From Planctomycetota bacterium (GTDB taxonomy: Bacteria > Planctomycetota > UBA1135 > GCA-002686595), in NCBI GenBank assembly GCA_021413885.1, contig JAIOPM010000017.1, forward strand, positions 1-64,000: DNA of 64,000 bases, given 5' to 3'. Below, in pieces: positions 18,432 to 25,728 of this stretch (position 1 is the stretch's first letter; each line of letters begins with the position of its first letter). The notes under the pieces are model-generated. The model was not told where the DNA came from, did not search any database, and was given only the letters and a program-made list of their open reading frames with translations. A program made the position numbers and the translations under genes.

Positions 18432-18473
18432 CTTTCGAAGGGGCTTGCGAGTGATCGCGAGCCCCTTTTTCGT
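18425..18473 (+). repeat. Direct repeat, left copy (tRNA-fMet 3' end plus terminator)
   Basis: 49 bases from the last acceptor bases of the tRNA (GCTACCAC) through the terminator to CGT. It is matched at 47 of 49 positions by 19230-19278. It looks like an attachment-site repeat. Confidence 0.85.
18440..18470 (+). terminator. Intrinsic terminator of tRNA-fMet
   Basis: GGGGCTTGCGA, loop GTGA and TCGCGAGCCCC form an 11-pair stem (one G-T), followed by TTTTT. A second copy sits at 19245-19275. Confidence 0.9.
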
Positions 18474-19229
18474 CTTCGGCGATCCCGTATGCCGATGACT
18501 GTGCGACCGACCGGCGACTGGAAGGGCTCAACCCGACAGCACCTGCTGCCTACCATTCGGGCCGACGAGCGAAGGCTACGGCGACTCCAGCGAACGAAGC
18601 CGGTTGAAGACAGTTGCTCGCCAGTCTGACGCGGCGTCAAGAAGCGCGCACACTGCTCCCGGGCCGAGCCCCGTGAGAGACCTGATGAGCTCCAAGCACG
18701 GAAACTCGGTCCCGTGCGAGACGCCGAGCCGCGTCAGCACCTCGATCGTCGGCTTCCGGGCGCCGACCGGTTTCCAGTCAGGCCATTCGTCGTGGTGCTT
18801 CCAGTGGTTTGCGGCGGCCCAAATGCCCTCCACGACCGGGACATCCGCAACCGAGCGGCAATCCTGCCGACGCAGCTCATGGTCTTTCGCAGGCAGGGTG
18901 AGAAAGACGCGGCGAAGGCTCGCGTCGGCTGATGACACGTAGCGCTGCAAAGCGATGAAGGCGATTCCCGCGAGTTCCTCCTGTTCTTCGCGCAGGTCCA
19001 AGCCGTCGGAACAGCGCTCAGCAACGGCGCGGAGCTCCCCGTCGACGGCCTTCAGGATCTGGCCGGTGAAGGAACGTTGCCAATCGATCTCGTGGATGTG
19101 CATCGGACTCCAGAACTCGACTTCGACGATCAGGCGACGAGTCTACAGGGGTGTGAACAGCGAGGCATGTCCACGCTCGATACCGGTCTGCGATCGAACG
19201 GACCGCGTTGGTCAGCCTGAGAGCGTCCT
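18474..19229. mobile_element. Small islet inserted at tRNA-fMet, bounded by duplicated tRNA end and terminator
   Basis: The 756 bases between the two 49-base repeats contain one gene (18576-19103, minus). Wobble positions are visibly less GC-rich than in the neighbours, and codons such as TCA, CTT, GCA and CGA are common, which suggests foreign origin. No integrase, transposase or inverted repeat is present. The right repeat keeps only the last few tRNA bases. This is what remains after site-specific integration at a tRNA 3' end followed by loss of the integrase, or it is a passenger mobilised in trans. A simple local duplication of the terminator is the alternative. Confidence 0.6.
18576..19103 (-). 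CDS. Hypothetical protein of the tRNA-fMet islet
   Basis: 175 residues from the ATG at 19103, with 'GGAG' 7 bases upstream on the minus strand, a good ribosome-binding site. I do not recognise the family. The sequence is soluble-looking with no signal peptide or membrane helix. It is helical at the N-terminus ('WQRSFTGQILKAVDGELRAV'), has a Trp/His-rich middle ('GIWAAANHWKHHDEWPDW') and an 'LTRLGVSHGTEFPCLELI' segment. Codon use is less GC-biased at third positions than in surrounding genes, which supports horizontal acquisition. It is the only gene between duplicated tRNA ends, so it is the cargo of the islet. A defence, immunity or antitoxin role would fit such a passenger, but nothing in the sequence shows it. 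Confidence 0.72.
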   Translation of the reverse strand: MHIHEIDWQRSFTGQILKAVDGELRAVAERCSDGLDLREEQEELAGIAFIALQRYVSSADASLRRVFLTLPAKDHELRRQDCRSVADVPVVEGIWAAANHWKHHDEWPDWKPVGARKPTIEVLTRLGVSHGTEFPCLELIRSLTGLGPGAVCALLDAASDWRATVFNRLRSLESP

Positions 19230-19278
19230 GCTACCACTTCGGAAGGGGCTTGCGAGTGATCGCGAGCCCCTTTTTCGT
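19230..19278 (+). repeat. Direct repeat, right copy of the tRNA-fMet end plus terminator
   Basis: 49 bases, 47 identical to 18425-18473. It retains the last tRNA bases GCTACCAC and the complete terminator hairpin (19245-19275) but no tRNA body. Confidence 0.85.
19245..19275 (+). terminator. Second copy of the tRNA-type terminator
   Basis: The same 11-pair hairpin and TTTTT as at 18440-18470, now 42 bases before the sulfatase-like gene. Confidence 0.8.
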
Positions 19279-19317
19279 GTCCGCCGTAGACCCGCGTTCG
19301 GCGAAGATCGACGGCCG

Positions 19318-20835
19318 ATGTCACGTCGTCTGGGATGGGCGATCGTTTGTGCGCTCGCGTTCGGGTGCTCCGAAAGTTCGGCGCCGCCGCGCCTGAACGT
19401 CGTCGTGATCTCGCTCGACACGCTGCGCGCCGACGCGCTCGGGGCGTTCGGCGCGACCGCTCCGACATCGCCGACGTTCGACGCCTTCGCGCGCGGAGCG
19501 GTCGTCTTCGACAACGCGTTCGCGCAGGCGCCGATGACCGCGCCGTCGCACATGACGCTCTTCACGTCGCTCTACCCGAGCGTGCACCGCATCACCAACT
19601 TCGGTCTCGGCGAGAACCGGCCGAAGGTGAGCGCCGGCGAAGTGCCCGCGAATTGGCGGCTCGATCCGAAGGTCGTCACGTTGGCCGAGACGTTCCATGC
19701 GGCGGGTTGGCGCACCGCGGCGTTCCACGGCGGCGGGAACTTGAACGCGAGCGCGGGCTTCGACGACGGCTTCGAGACGTTCGACGGTCGACCGCAGAAC
19801 GGCATGAACGCGAACGCGGGGCAACCGTTCGACGCGGCGCGCGCGGGCGAGTGGGTGAACGCTCACGCTGGTGAGCCCTTCTTCCTCTTCCTGCACACGT
19901 ACTTGCCGCACGCGCCCTACATCCCGGCGGCGCCGTGGGATCGCGCGTTCGACAAGGACTACGCCGGGCCGATCCCGTACCGCGACGCGTTCCTGCGCTC
20001 GGTGCGCGCCGGCGAAGCGGGCCCGCCGTTGCCCGGCGCCGACGCGAGCGCGCTGCGTCAGAAGATGGCGAACCACACGCCGTGGCAGTTCTGGGGTTTC
20101 GTCGATCCCGAGAACGCGCGCGAGGTCGAGCATCTGCGCGCGCTCTACTCCGGCGACGTGCGCATGTCCGACGATGCGCTCGCCCGGATGCTCGCGTTGC
20201 TCGACTCCCCGGGCGTCGCTGAACACACCATCGTCGTCGTGCTCTCCGACCACGGTGAAGGTTTCCTCGAGCACGGCGTGTTCGAGCATCCGGGCAAGCT
20301 CTACTCCGAACTCCTGCACGTGCCGCTCGCCATCCGCGTGCCGAAAGCCGCGCCCGCGCGCGTCGCGGCGCCGGTCGGGTTGATCGATCTCTATCCGACG
20401 TTGTGCGAGCTCGCGGGCCTGCCGATTCCGGTCGGACTCCAAGGCCGTTCGTTCGCCGACGCGTTGCGCGGCGCGCCGCTCGAGAGCGAGCGCGAGGTCG
20501 AGAGCGAATTCGTCGGGCGCTGGCGCGACACCGGCGGCGTGGTCGAACCCGCCGACCTCGTGCGCGCGTGGCGCACGGACCATTGGACGTACCTGGTCAC
20601 GCGCAAGGGCGAAGGCGTCGTCGAGGAGCTCTACGACCGCGAACGCGATCCGGGCGAGCACGCGAACCTCGCGGCGGATCCCGAACGGCGCGCGGTCCTC
20701 GACGAACTCCGCGCGAAGGTCGCCGCGCACGAGAGCGCGTGCGCCTCGCGGCGCGCGACGATCCGCATCGTGCCGGCGGGGGAGCTCGACGCGAACACGG
20801 TCGACGATCTGCGCGCGCTCGGCTACGTGCGCTGA
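19318..20835 (+). CDS. Sulfatase-fold lipoprotein (alkaline phosphatase superfamily)
   Basis: 505 residues from the ATG at 19318. A lipoprotein signal ends in 'ALAFGC17'. The body is a sulfatase/phosphopentomutase-like metalloenzyme: metal site 'VVVISLDTLRADALG', nucleophile region 'APMTAPSHMTLFTSLYPSVH' and C-terminal metal motif 'VVVLSDHGEGFLEHG'. In true sulfatases the nucleophile is the Cys or Ser of CxPSR/SxPSR that becomes formylglycine. Here the corresponding residue is Thr74 in 'TAPSH', so formylglycine chemistry is unlikely. A phosphatase, phosphotransferase or Thr-based hydrolase is more likely. The C-terminal 'LYDRERDPGEHANLAADPE' is typical of the family. The gene starts immediately after the islet repeat. 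Confidence 0.85.
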   Translation: MSRRLGWAIVCALAFGCSESSAPPRLNVVVISLDTLRADALGAFGATAPTSPTFDAFARGAVVFDNAFAQAPMTAPSHMTLFTSLYPSVHRITNFGLGENRPKVSAGEVPANWRLDPKVVTLAETFHAAGWRTAAFHGGGNLNASAGFDDGFETFDGRPQNGMNANAGQPFDAARAGEWVNAHAGEPFFLFLHTYLPHAPYIPAAPWDRAFDKDYAGPIPYRDAFLRSVRAGEAGPPLPGADASALRQKMANHTPWQFWGFVDPENAREVEHLRALYSGDVRMSDDALARMLALLDSPGVAEHTIVVVLSDHGEGFLEHGVFEHPGKLYSELLHVPLAIRVPKAAPARVAAPVGLIDLYPTLCELAGLPIPVGLQGRSFADALRGAPLESEREVESEFVGRWRDTGGVVEPADLVRAWRTDHWTYLVTRKGEGVVEELYDRERDPGEHANLAADPERRAVLDELRAKVAAHESACASRRATIRIVPAGELDANTVDDLRALGYVR

Positions 20836-20838
20836 AGC

Positions 20839-21876
20839 TCAGGCGAAGAGATCGCGCTGCTTCGGTTCGGGCCGCGGAGGCGGTTCGAGCGCGGCGAGCC
20901 GACGTTCCGCGCCGTGTTCGCGGTAACCGAGACGTCGCGCGCAGACTTCGAAGAGCTGCTGCAATGCCTGCCAACGCGGACCTTCGCCGCGCATGCGGCG
21001 ACCGAACGTGCTCTGCGCTCCCGGTTCGGCTCGCATCTCGGCGAGCGCGGCGAGCACGCGTTCCGCGCGCTCGGGGAACGCGGCGCGCACGCGCGCTTCG
21101 AACACCGGCTTCACGCTCGCGGGCAGACGCACGAGACCCATGAACGCCGAAGTCGCGCCGGCTGCGCGCGCGCGTTCGAGGATCTCCGGGATGTCGGCGT
21201 CGTTGAGGCCGGGCACCAGCGGCGCGAGCGAGACGCCGGTCGGCACCCCGGCGTCGGAGAGAGCTCGCAAGGTCTCGAAACGCTTGCGCGGTTCGGCGGC
21301 CCACGGTTCCATCGCTCGCGCGCGCCGCGCGTCGACGAACGGGATGCTGACGAACACGCGCGCAAGATTGCGCGCGGCGAGCGACGAGAGCAGATCGAGA
21401 TCGCGGCGCACCAACGCGCTCTTCGTGAGGATCGCGAGCGGGTTCTCGAAGCGCGCGCAGACCGCGAGGCACTTGCGCGTCAGTTCGTACGACGCTTCGA
21501 GCGGCTGATAGCAATCGGTCGCGCCCGAGAAGTTGACGGCCTCGCGTTTCCACGAGCGGCGCGCGAACGTCGCGGCCAGGCGCTCGGCCGCGTTGCGCTT
21601 GACGACGATCTTCGAATCGAAGTCGGTGCCCGCGCCGAAACCGAGCAGTTCGTGGTACGGCCGCGCGTAGCAGTAGGCGCACGCGTGCTGGCAGCCGCGG
21701 TACGGATTGAGGCTCCAGCGGAACGGGACGTCCGGCGAATCGTTCTCCGAGAGGATCTCGTGAGCGTCTTCCTCGAAGACCTGGAGCTCGACCGGCGGCG
21801 CTTCGCCCAGCCATTCCACGTGGGAGGAGCTCCACGGGTTCGGCGGGTTGTCGACGCGGCGCGGGAAACCGTGCAT
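20839..21876 (-). CDS. PA0069 / Rv2578c-family radical SAM protein
   Basis: 345 residues from the ATG at 21876. A GTG at 21945 would add 23 residues. The start at 21876 matches where family proteins begin, just before an 'R-x-x-x-NPxN' segment ('RRVDNPPNPW'). The radical SAM cluster motif is 'NPYRGCQHACAYCYARPYHE' (CxxxCxYC). 'IVVKRNAAERL', 'SGATDCYQPLE' and 'SLAPLVPGLNDADIPEIL' are typical of this spore-photoproduct-lyase-like family. The substrate is unknown; a DNA-repair link is sometimes suggested for the family. It is convergent with the sulfatase-like gene, 3 bases apart. Confidence 0.9.
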   Translation of the reverse strand: MHGFPRRVDNPPNPWSSSHVEWLGEAPPVELQVFEEDAHEILSENDSPDVPFRWSLNPYRGCQHACAYCYARPYHELLGFGAGTDFDSKIVVKRNAAERLAATFARRSWKREAVNFSGATDCYQPLEASYELTRKCLAVCARFENPLAILTKSALVRRDLDLLSSLAARNLARVFVSIPFVDARRARAMEPWAAEPRKRFETLRALSDAGVPTGVSLAPLVPGLNDADIPEILERARAAGATSAFMGLVRLPASVKPVFEARVRAAFPERAERVLAALAEMRAEPGAQSTFGRRMRGEGPRWQALQQLFEVCARRLGYREHGAERRLAALEPPPRPEPKQRDLFA

Positions 21877-22287
21877 CGCTGGATGCTCGCTCGTCTCGGG
21901 CGACCGGCGCAACTGCGCCGGCGCGCTTCGCCCGCCACCGATCACGTTGCGGCGAATGAAGACCCTTTCACCTCGCGAGTCGCGCGCCTCGCCTAGCCTT
22001 CGAGTCTCACCGGCGCAGGCGCGGGACGTATCCGAACCGAATTCCTCCCCGACGAAGCATCTAGATTCTCTCCAGGTTCGATCGACCGCTCTCTCCTCCG
22101 ACGTCTTGCTCCCTGGCAGGTCGCTCGCGTCTGCGCCGACCCCAAGCTCCGACGACGACTCGCGCAGACCCGCGCGCGTTCGATCGCAGTCAATCCGAGC
22201 CCGTAGCGACCTCGCGCGGGCTCGGTTGCTTTACGCGCCCGACGGCGTTCGCCTATCCTCCGCGCTCTTCAACTCCGGAGGCTTCCC
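21877..22287. other. Intergenic gap between the radical SAM and S9 peptidase genes
   Basis: No credible gene is seen. A perfect 9-pair inverted repeat, CCGAGCCCG (22195-22203) with CGGGCTCGG (22217-22225), is followed by TTGCTTT and could terminate a small plus-strand transcript. A weak promoter for the S9 peptidase follows: TTTACG (22230-22235), 18 bases, TATCCT (22254-22259). Confidence 0.5.
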
Positions 22288-24351
22288 ATGGGTTTCGCGC
22301 CGCTCACCGTCCTGCTCGCTTGTTCCGCGTTCGTCGCTCCCGTTCGCGGCGAGGAACCGCATCCGTTCTCGGTCGATGACATGCTCGCCATGCGGCGCAT
22401 CGGCGAGCCTGCGCTCTCGCCGGACGGTCAGTGGATCGTCTTCAGCCTGCGCACGACCGACCTCGAGGCCAACAAGGGCAGGCTCGATCTCTGGTTGGTC
22501 TCGCGTGACGGCAAGACGTTGCGACGTCTGACCACCCACGACGCCGCCGACTCCGCGCCGAAGTTCGCGCGCGACGGCAAGAGCGTCTTCTTCCTGTCGA
22601 CGCGCTCCGGCTCGCAGCAGCTCTGGCGCATTGCGCTCGACGGCGGCGAGCCGCGACAAGTCACCGATCTGCCGCTCGACGTCGGCGCGTACGTGCCGTT
22701 CGGCGACGACAAGCGCTTCGCGCTCGCGCTCGACGTGTTCCCCGACGCGAAGACGCTCGCCGAAACCGCCGAGCGCGACGCGAAGGCGGAGAAGAGCAAG
22801 TTGAAGGCGCGCGTCTACGACGAGCTGATGTTCCGCCACTGGGATTCCTGGGAGGACCACAAGCGCAGCCACGTCTTCGTGTGGACCGACGGCGGCGGTG
22901 CGCCGCTCGATCTGATGAAGGGCCTCGACGCCGACGCGCCGATGCCGCCGTTCGGCGGGTCCGAGCAGATCGCGGTCTCGCCCGACGGCTCGACCGTGGT
23001 CTTCGTGTCGAAGAACGTCGGCCGCGAGGCCGCGTGGTCGACCAACCTCGATCTGTGGGTCGCGCCGAGCGACGGTTCCGCCGCGCCGCGTTGCCTGACC
23101 GAGGCCAACGCCGCCCAGGACGACGCGCCGACGTTCTCGCCGGACGGGAAGTGGCTCGCGTACCTCGCGATGTCGAAGCCCGGCTTCGAGGCCGATCGCC
23201 AACGCGTGATGCTGCGCGATTGGAAGAGCGGCGCGCTCAGCGAACTCGCGCCGACGTGGGATCGTTCGCCGAGCGAGCTCGCGTGGAGCCGCGACGGTCG
23301 TTACCTGCTCGCGACCGCCGACGACGTCGGCAACCACGCGCTCTTCGCGCTCGAGGTCGCGACCGACAACGCGGAGAAGGGTGTACGCGGAACCGTACAC
23401 CGCCTGGTCGCGAAGGGGACGTGCGCGTCGCCGCTCTCGAGCGACGCCGGCGTCGTCTACTTGCGCGACACGTTGACGTCGCCCGCGGAACTCGAGTGGC
23501 TCCCGAGCTACACGAGCACGCCGCAACCGATCACGCACGTCAACGCCGAACGCCTCGCGGCGACCAAGCTCGGCGCGTTCGAGCAGTTTTCGTTCAAGGG
23601 CTGGAACGACGAGACGGTGTGGGCCTTCCTCGTCAAGCCGATCGACTTCGATGCGTCGAAGAAGTACCCGGTCGCGTACTTGATCCACGGCGGACCGCAG
23701 GGCTCGTTCGGCGATCACTTCCACTACCGTTGGAATCCGCAGTTCTACGCGGGCGCCGGCTACGCCGCGGTGATGGTCGACTTCCACGGCTCGACCGGTT
23801 ACGGCCAAGCGTTCAGCGACGCGATCAGCGGCGACTGGGGCGGCAAGCCGTACGAGGACTTGATGAAGGGCCTCGACGCGGCGCTCGCGAAGTACTCGTT
23901 CCTCGACGGGAGTCGCTGCGCGGCGCTCGGCGCGAGCTACGGCGGCTACATGATCAATTGGCTCGCGGGCCACACCGATCGCTTCAAGGCGTTCGTGTGC
24001 CACTCGGGCAATCTCGACGAGCGGCTCGCTTACTACGACACCGAAGAGCTCTGGTTCCCCGAGTGGGATCACGGCGGCCTGCCGTGGGAGAAGCCCGACG
24101 GCTACACCAAACACAACCCGATCGACTTCGTGCAGAACTGGAAGACGCCGACGTTGGTCACGCACGGCGAGCTCGACTTCCGCGTCGTCTACACGCAAGG
24201 CCTTTCGACCTTCACCGCGTTGCAGCGCAAGGGCGTGCCTTCGAAGCTCGTGGTCTTCCCCGACGAGAACCACTGGATCCTCAAACCCCAGAACTCGAAG
24301 TTCTGGCACGAGACGGTGATCGCGTGGCTCGATCGGTGGTGCAAGCCGTGA
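22288..24351 (+). CDS. Secreted S9 family prolyl oligopeptidase-like peptidase
   Basis: 687 residues. The ATG follows 'GGAGG' at good spacing and opens a signal peptide (about 1-21, 'LTVLLACSAFVAPVRG'). The N-terminal half has TolB/WD40-like repeats ('PALSPDGQWIVFSLR', 'PTFSPDGKWLAYLA', 'LAWSRDGRYLLATA'), forming the propeller of S9 peptidases. The C-terminal alpha/beta hydrolase domain has 'YLIHGGPQGSFGDHFHYRWN', the nucleophile Ser in 'GASYGGYMINW', the acid in 'THGELDFRV' and His in 'DENHWI'. The triad is complete. It probably acts as a dipeptidyl or acylaminoacyl peptidase outside the cytoplasm. It is convergent with the MFS gene, 7 bases apart. Confidence 0.95.
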   Translation: MGFAPLTVLLACSAFVAPVRGEEPHPFSVDDMLAMRRIGEPALSPDGQWIVFSLRTTDLEANKGRLDLWLVSRDGKTLRRLTTHDAADSAPKFARDGKSVFFLSTRSGSQQLWRIALDGGEPRQVTDLPLDVGAYVPFGDDKRFALALDVFPDAKTLAETAERDAKAEKSKLKARVYDELMFRHWDSWEDHKRSHVFVWTDGGGAPLDLMKGLDADAPMPPFGGSEQIAVSPDGSTVVFVSKNVGREAAWSTNLDLWVAPSDGSAAPRCLTEANAAQDDAPTFSPDGKWLAYLAMSKPGFEADRQRVMLRDWKSGALSELAPTWDRSPSELAWSRDGRYLLATADDVGNHALFALEVATDNAEKGVRGTVHRLVAKGTCASPLSSDAGVVYLRDTLTSPAELEWLPSYTSTPQPITHVNAERLAATKLGAFEQFSFKGWNDETVWAFLVKPIDFDASKKYPVAYLIHGGPQGSFGDHFHYRWNPQFYAGAGYAAVMVDFHGSTGYGQAFSDAISGDWGGKPYEDLMKGLDAALAKYSFLDGSRCAALGASYGGYMINWLAGHTDRFKAFVCHSGNLDERLAYYDTEELWFPEWDHGGLPWEKPDGYTKHNPIDFVQNWKTPTLVTHGELDFRVVYTQGLSTFTALQRKGVPSKLVVFPDENHWILKPQNSKFWHETVIAWLDRWCKP

Positions 24352-24358
24352 GCGCTCG

Positions 24359-25612
24359 TTAGCGCTCGACCGGCTTGCGATGTCGCCGCAGCGCCGGCGT
24401 CGCGACGGCGACGCCGGTGGTCGCGAGGATGCACGCGACGCCGCCCGAAATCACCGAGATCGGAGCGCCGAAGTGCTTCGCCACGACGGCGGCTTCGTAC
24501 TCGCCGAGTTGCGGACCGCCCATGAAGAAGAGCATGTTGACGCTGGTCATCCTTCCGCGCAGGTGATCGGGCGTCGCTTCCTGACGGATGACGTTGCGCA
24601 GCACGATGCTGATCGCGTCCGCGAAACCGCCGACCGCGAGCGACACGAAGACGCCGACCGCGCCGCTCGACAAGCCGAACGCGATCGTCGCCGCGCCGTA
24701 GACGCAGACCGCCGCGATCAGCCACGGCCCGCGGCGCACGATCTTGTCCGCGGTCTTGATCAACACGAGCGCGCCGAGCAACGCGCCGACCGCTTCCGCC
24801 GAATAGAGCCAGCCGTAGCCGACTTCGCCTAGCCCGAGGATGTCCTGCGCGTAGATCGGCAACAGCGCCTTCGCCGAAGCGAAGAGCGTCGCGAAGAAGT
24901 CGAGCAACATGCTCGAGCGGATCAGGTCCGAACGAAAGACGAAGCGCAAGCCCTCGCCGACCGCCGCGAGCGACACGTCCGAACGTTTGCGCGCTCCTTC
25001 CGCCGGCAACGCGCGCATCGCGCGCAGCGCCGCGATCACCGCCACGAACGACACCGCGTTCGCGACGTACACCCAACCGATGCCGGTGAGGTGCAGCGTG
25101 TACGCCGCGAGCGGCGGCCCGCAGACGAACGCGAGGTGAAAGACGATCGTGTTGAGCGTGATCGCGTTGGAGAAATGCGCGGGCGGAACGAGCGACGGCA
25201 ACAACGCGTGCCGCGCCGGGCCGTCGATCACGCCGGCCGCCGACGAGAGCGCCGTCAACACGTAGATCGGCCAGAGGCTGTGCAGCCCCGCGAACGTCAA
25301 CCACGCGAGCGCGACCGCCGCGAGCGCCATCGCCGTCTGCGTCGCGATCATCAGGCGCCTTCGATCGAGCGCGTCGGCGATCACGCCGCCGAAGAGCGCG
25401 AAGACCGCGATCGCGCCGAACTTCACCAGTCCGACGAGCGCGAGCGCTCCCGCCTTCGCCTGGGGTGTCGGTTCCGTCAGCAACGTGACGTGCCACAACA
25501 CCGCCGCGTTCTGCATCATCGAACCGGTCATCGAGACCGCTTGGCCGAGCCAGAGCAGCCGGAAGTTGCGATGGCGGAGCGCGGGAGCGTGAGCGGCGAG
25601 GTCGAACGACAT
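24359..25612 (-). CDS. MFS transporter (EntS-like, MFS_3 type)
   Basis: 417 residues from the ATG at 25612. Upstream in-frame sequence is Arg-rich and not part of the protein. It starts with 'LRHRNFRLLWLGQAVSMTGS', the signature of the MFS_3/EntS-like exporters. About 12 hydrophobic segments and the loop 'FGGVIADALDRRRLMI' (MFS motif A) are visible. A second 'EATPDHLRGRMTSVNML' is also typical. The substrate is not predictable; siderophore or drug export is known in the family. It is divergent from the subtilase gene. Confidence 0.92.
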   Translation of the reverse strand: MSFDLAAHAPALRHRNFRLLWLGQAVSMTGSMMQNAAVLWHVTLLTEPTPQAKAGALALVGLVKFGAIAVFALFGGVIADALDRRRLMIATQTAMALAAVALAWLTFAGLHSLWPIYVLTALSSAAGVIDGPARHALLPSLVPPAHFSNAITLNTIVFHLAFVCGPPLAAYTLHLTGIGWVYVANAVSFVAVIAALRAMRALPAEGARKRSDVSLAAVGEGLRFVFRSDLIRSSMLLDFFATLFASAKALLPIYAQDILGLGEVGYGWLYSAEAVGALLGALVLIKTADKIVRRGPWLIAAVCVYGAATIAFGLSSGAVGVFVSLAVGGFADAISIVLRNVIRQEATPDHLRGRMTSVNMLFFMGGPQLGEYEAAVVAKHFGAPISVISGGVACILATTGVAVATPALRRHRKPVER

Positions 25613-25728
25613 CGGGCCGCGAGCGTCGCACGCGAAGCCCTCATTGCAAGCCCGCGCCGCGCGTCTCGACCGTTGCCTCCCGCGCGCGCGCGACGCAGGA
25701 TGCTCGCGGCCCAACGAAGGAGGCTCCC

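Noticed and set aside
18380-18460. Short peptide 'GRIRTCDLRVMSPTS' on the minus strand
   Set aside because: It is the translated antisense of tRNA-fMet, a well-known false protein signature.
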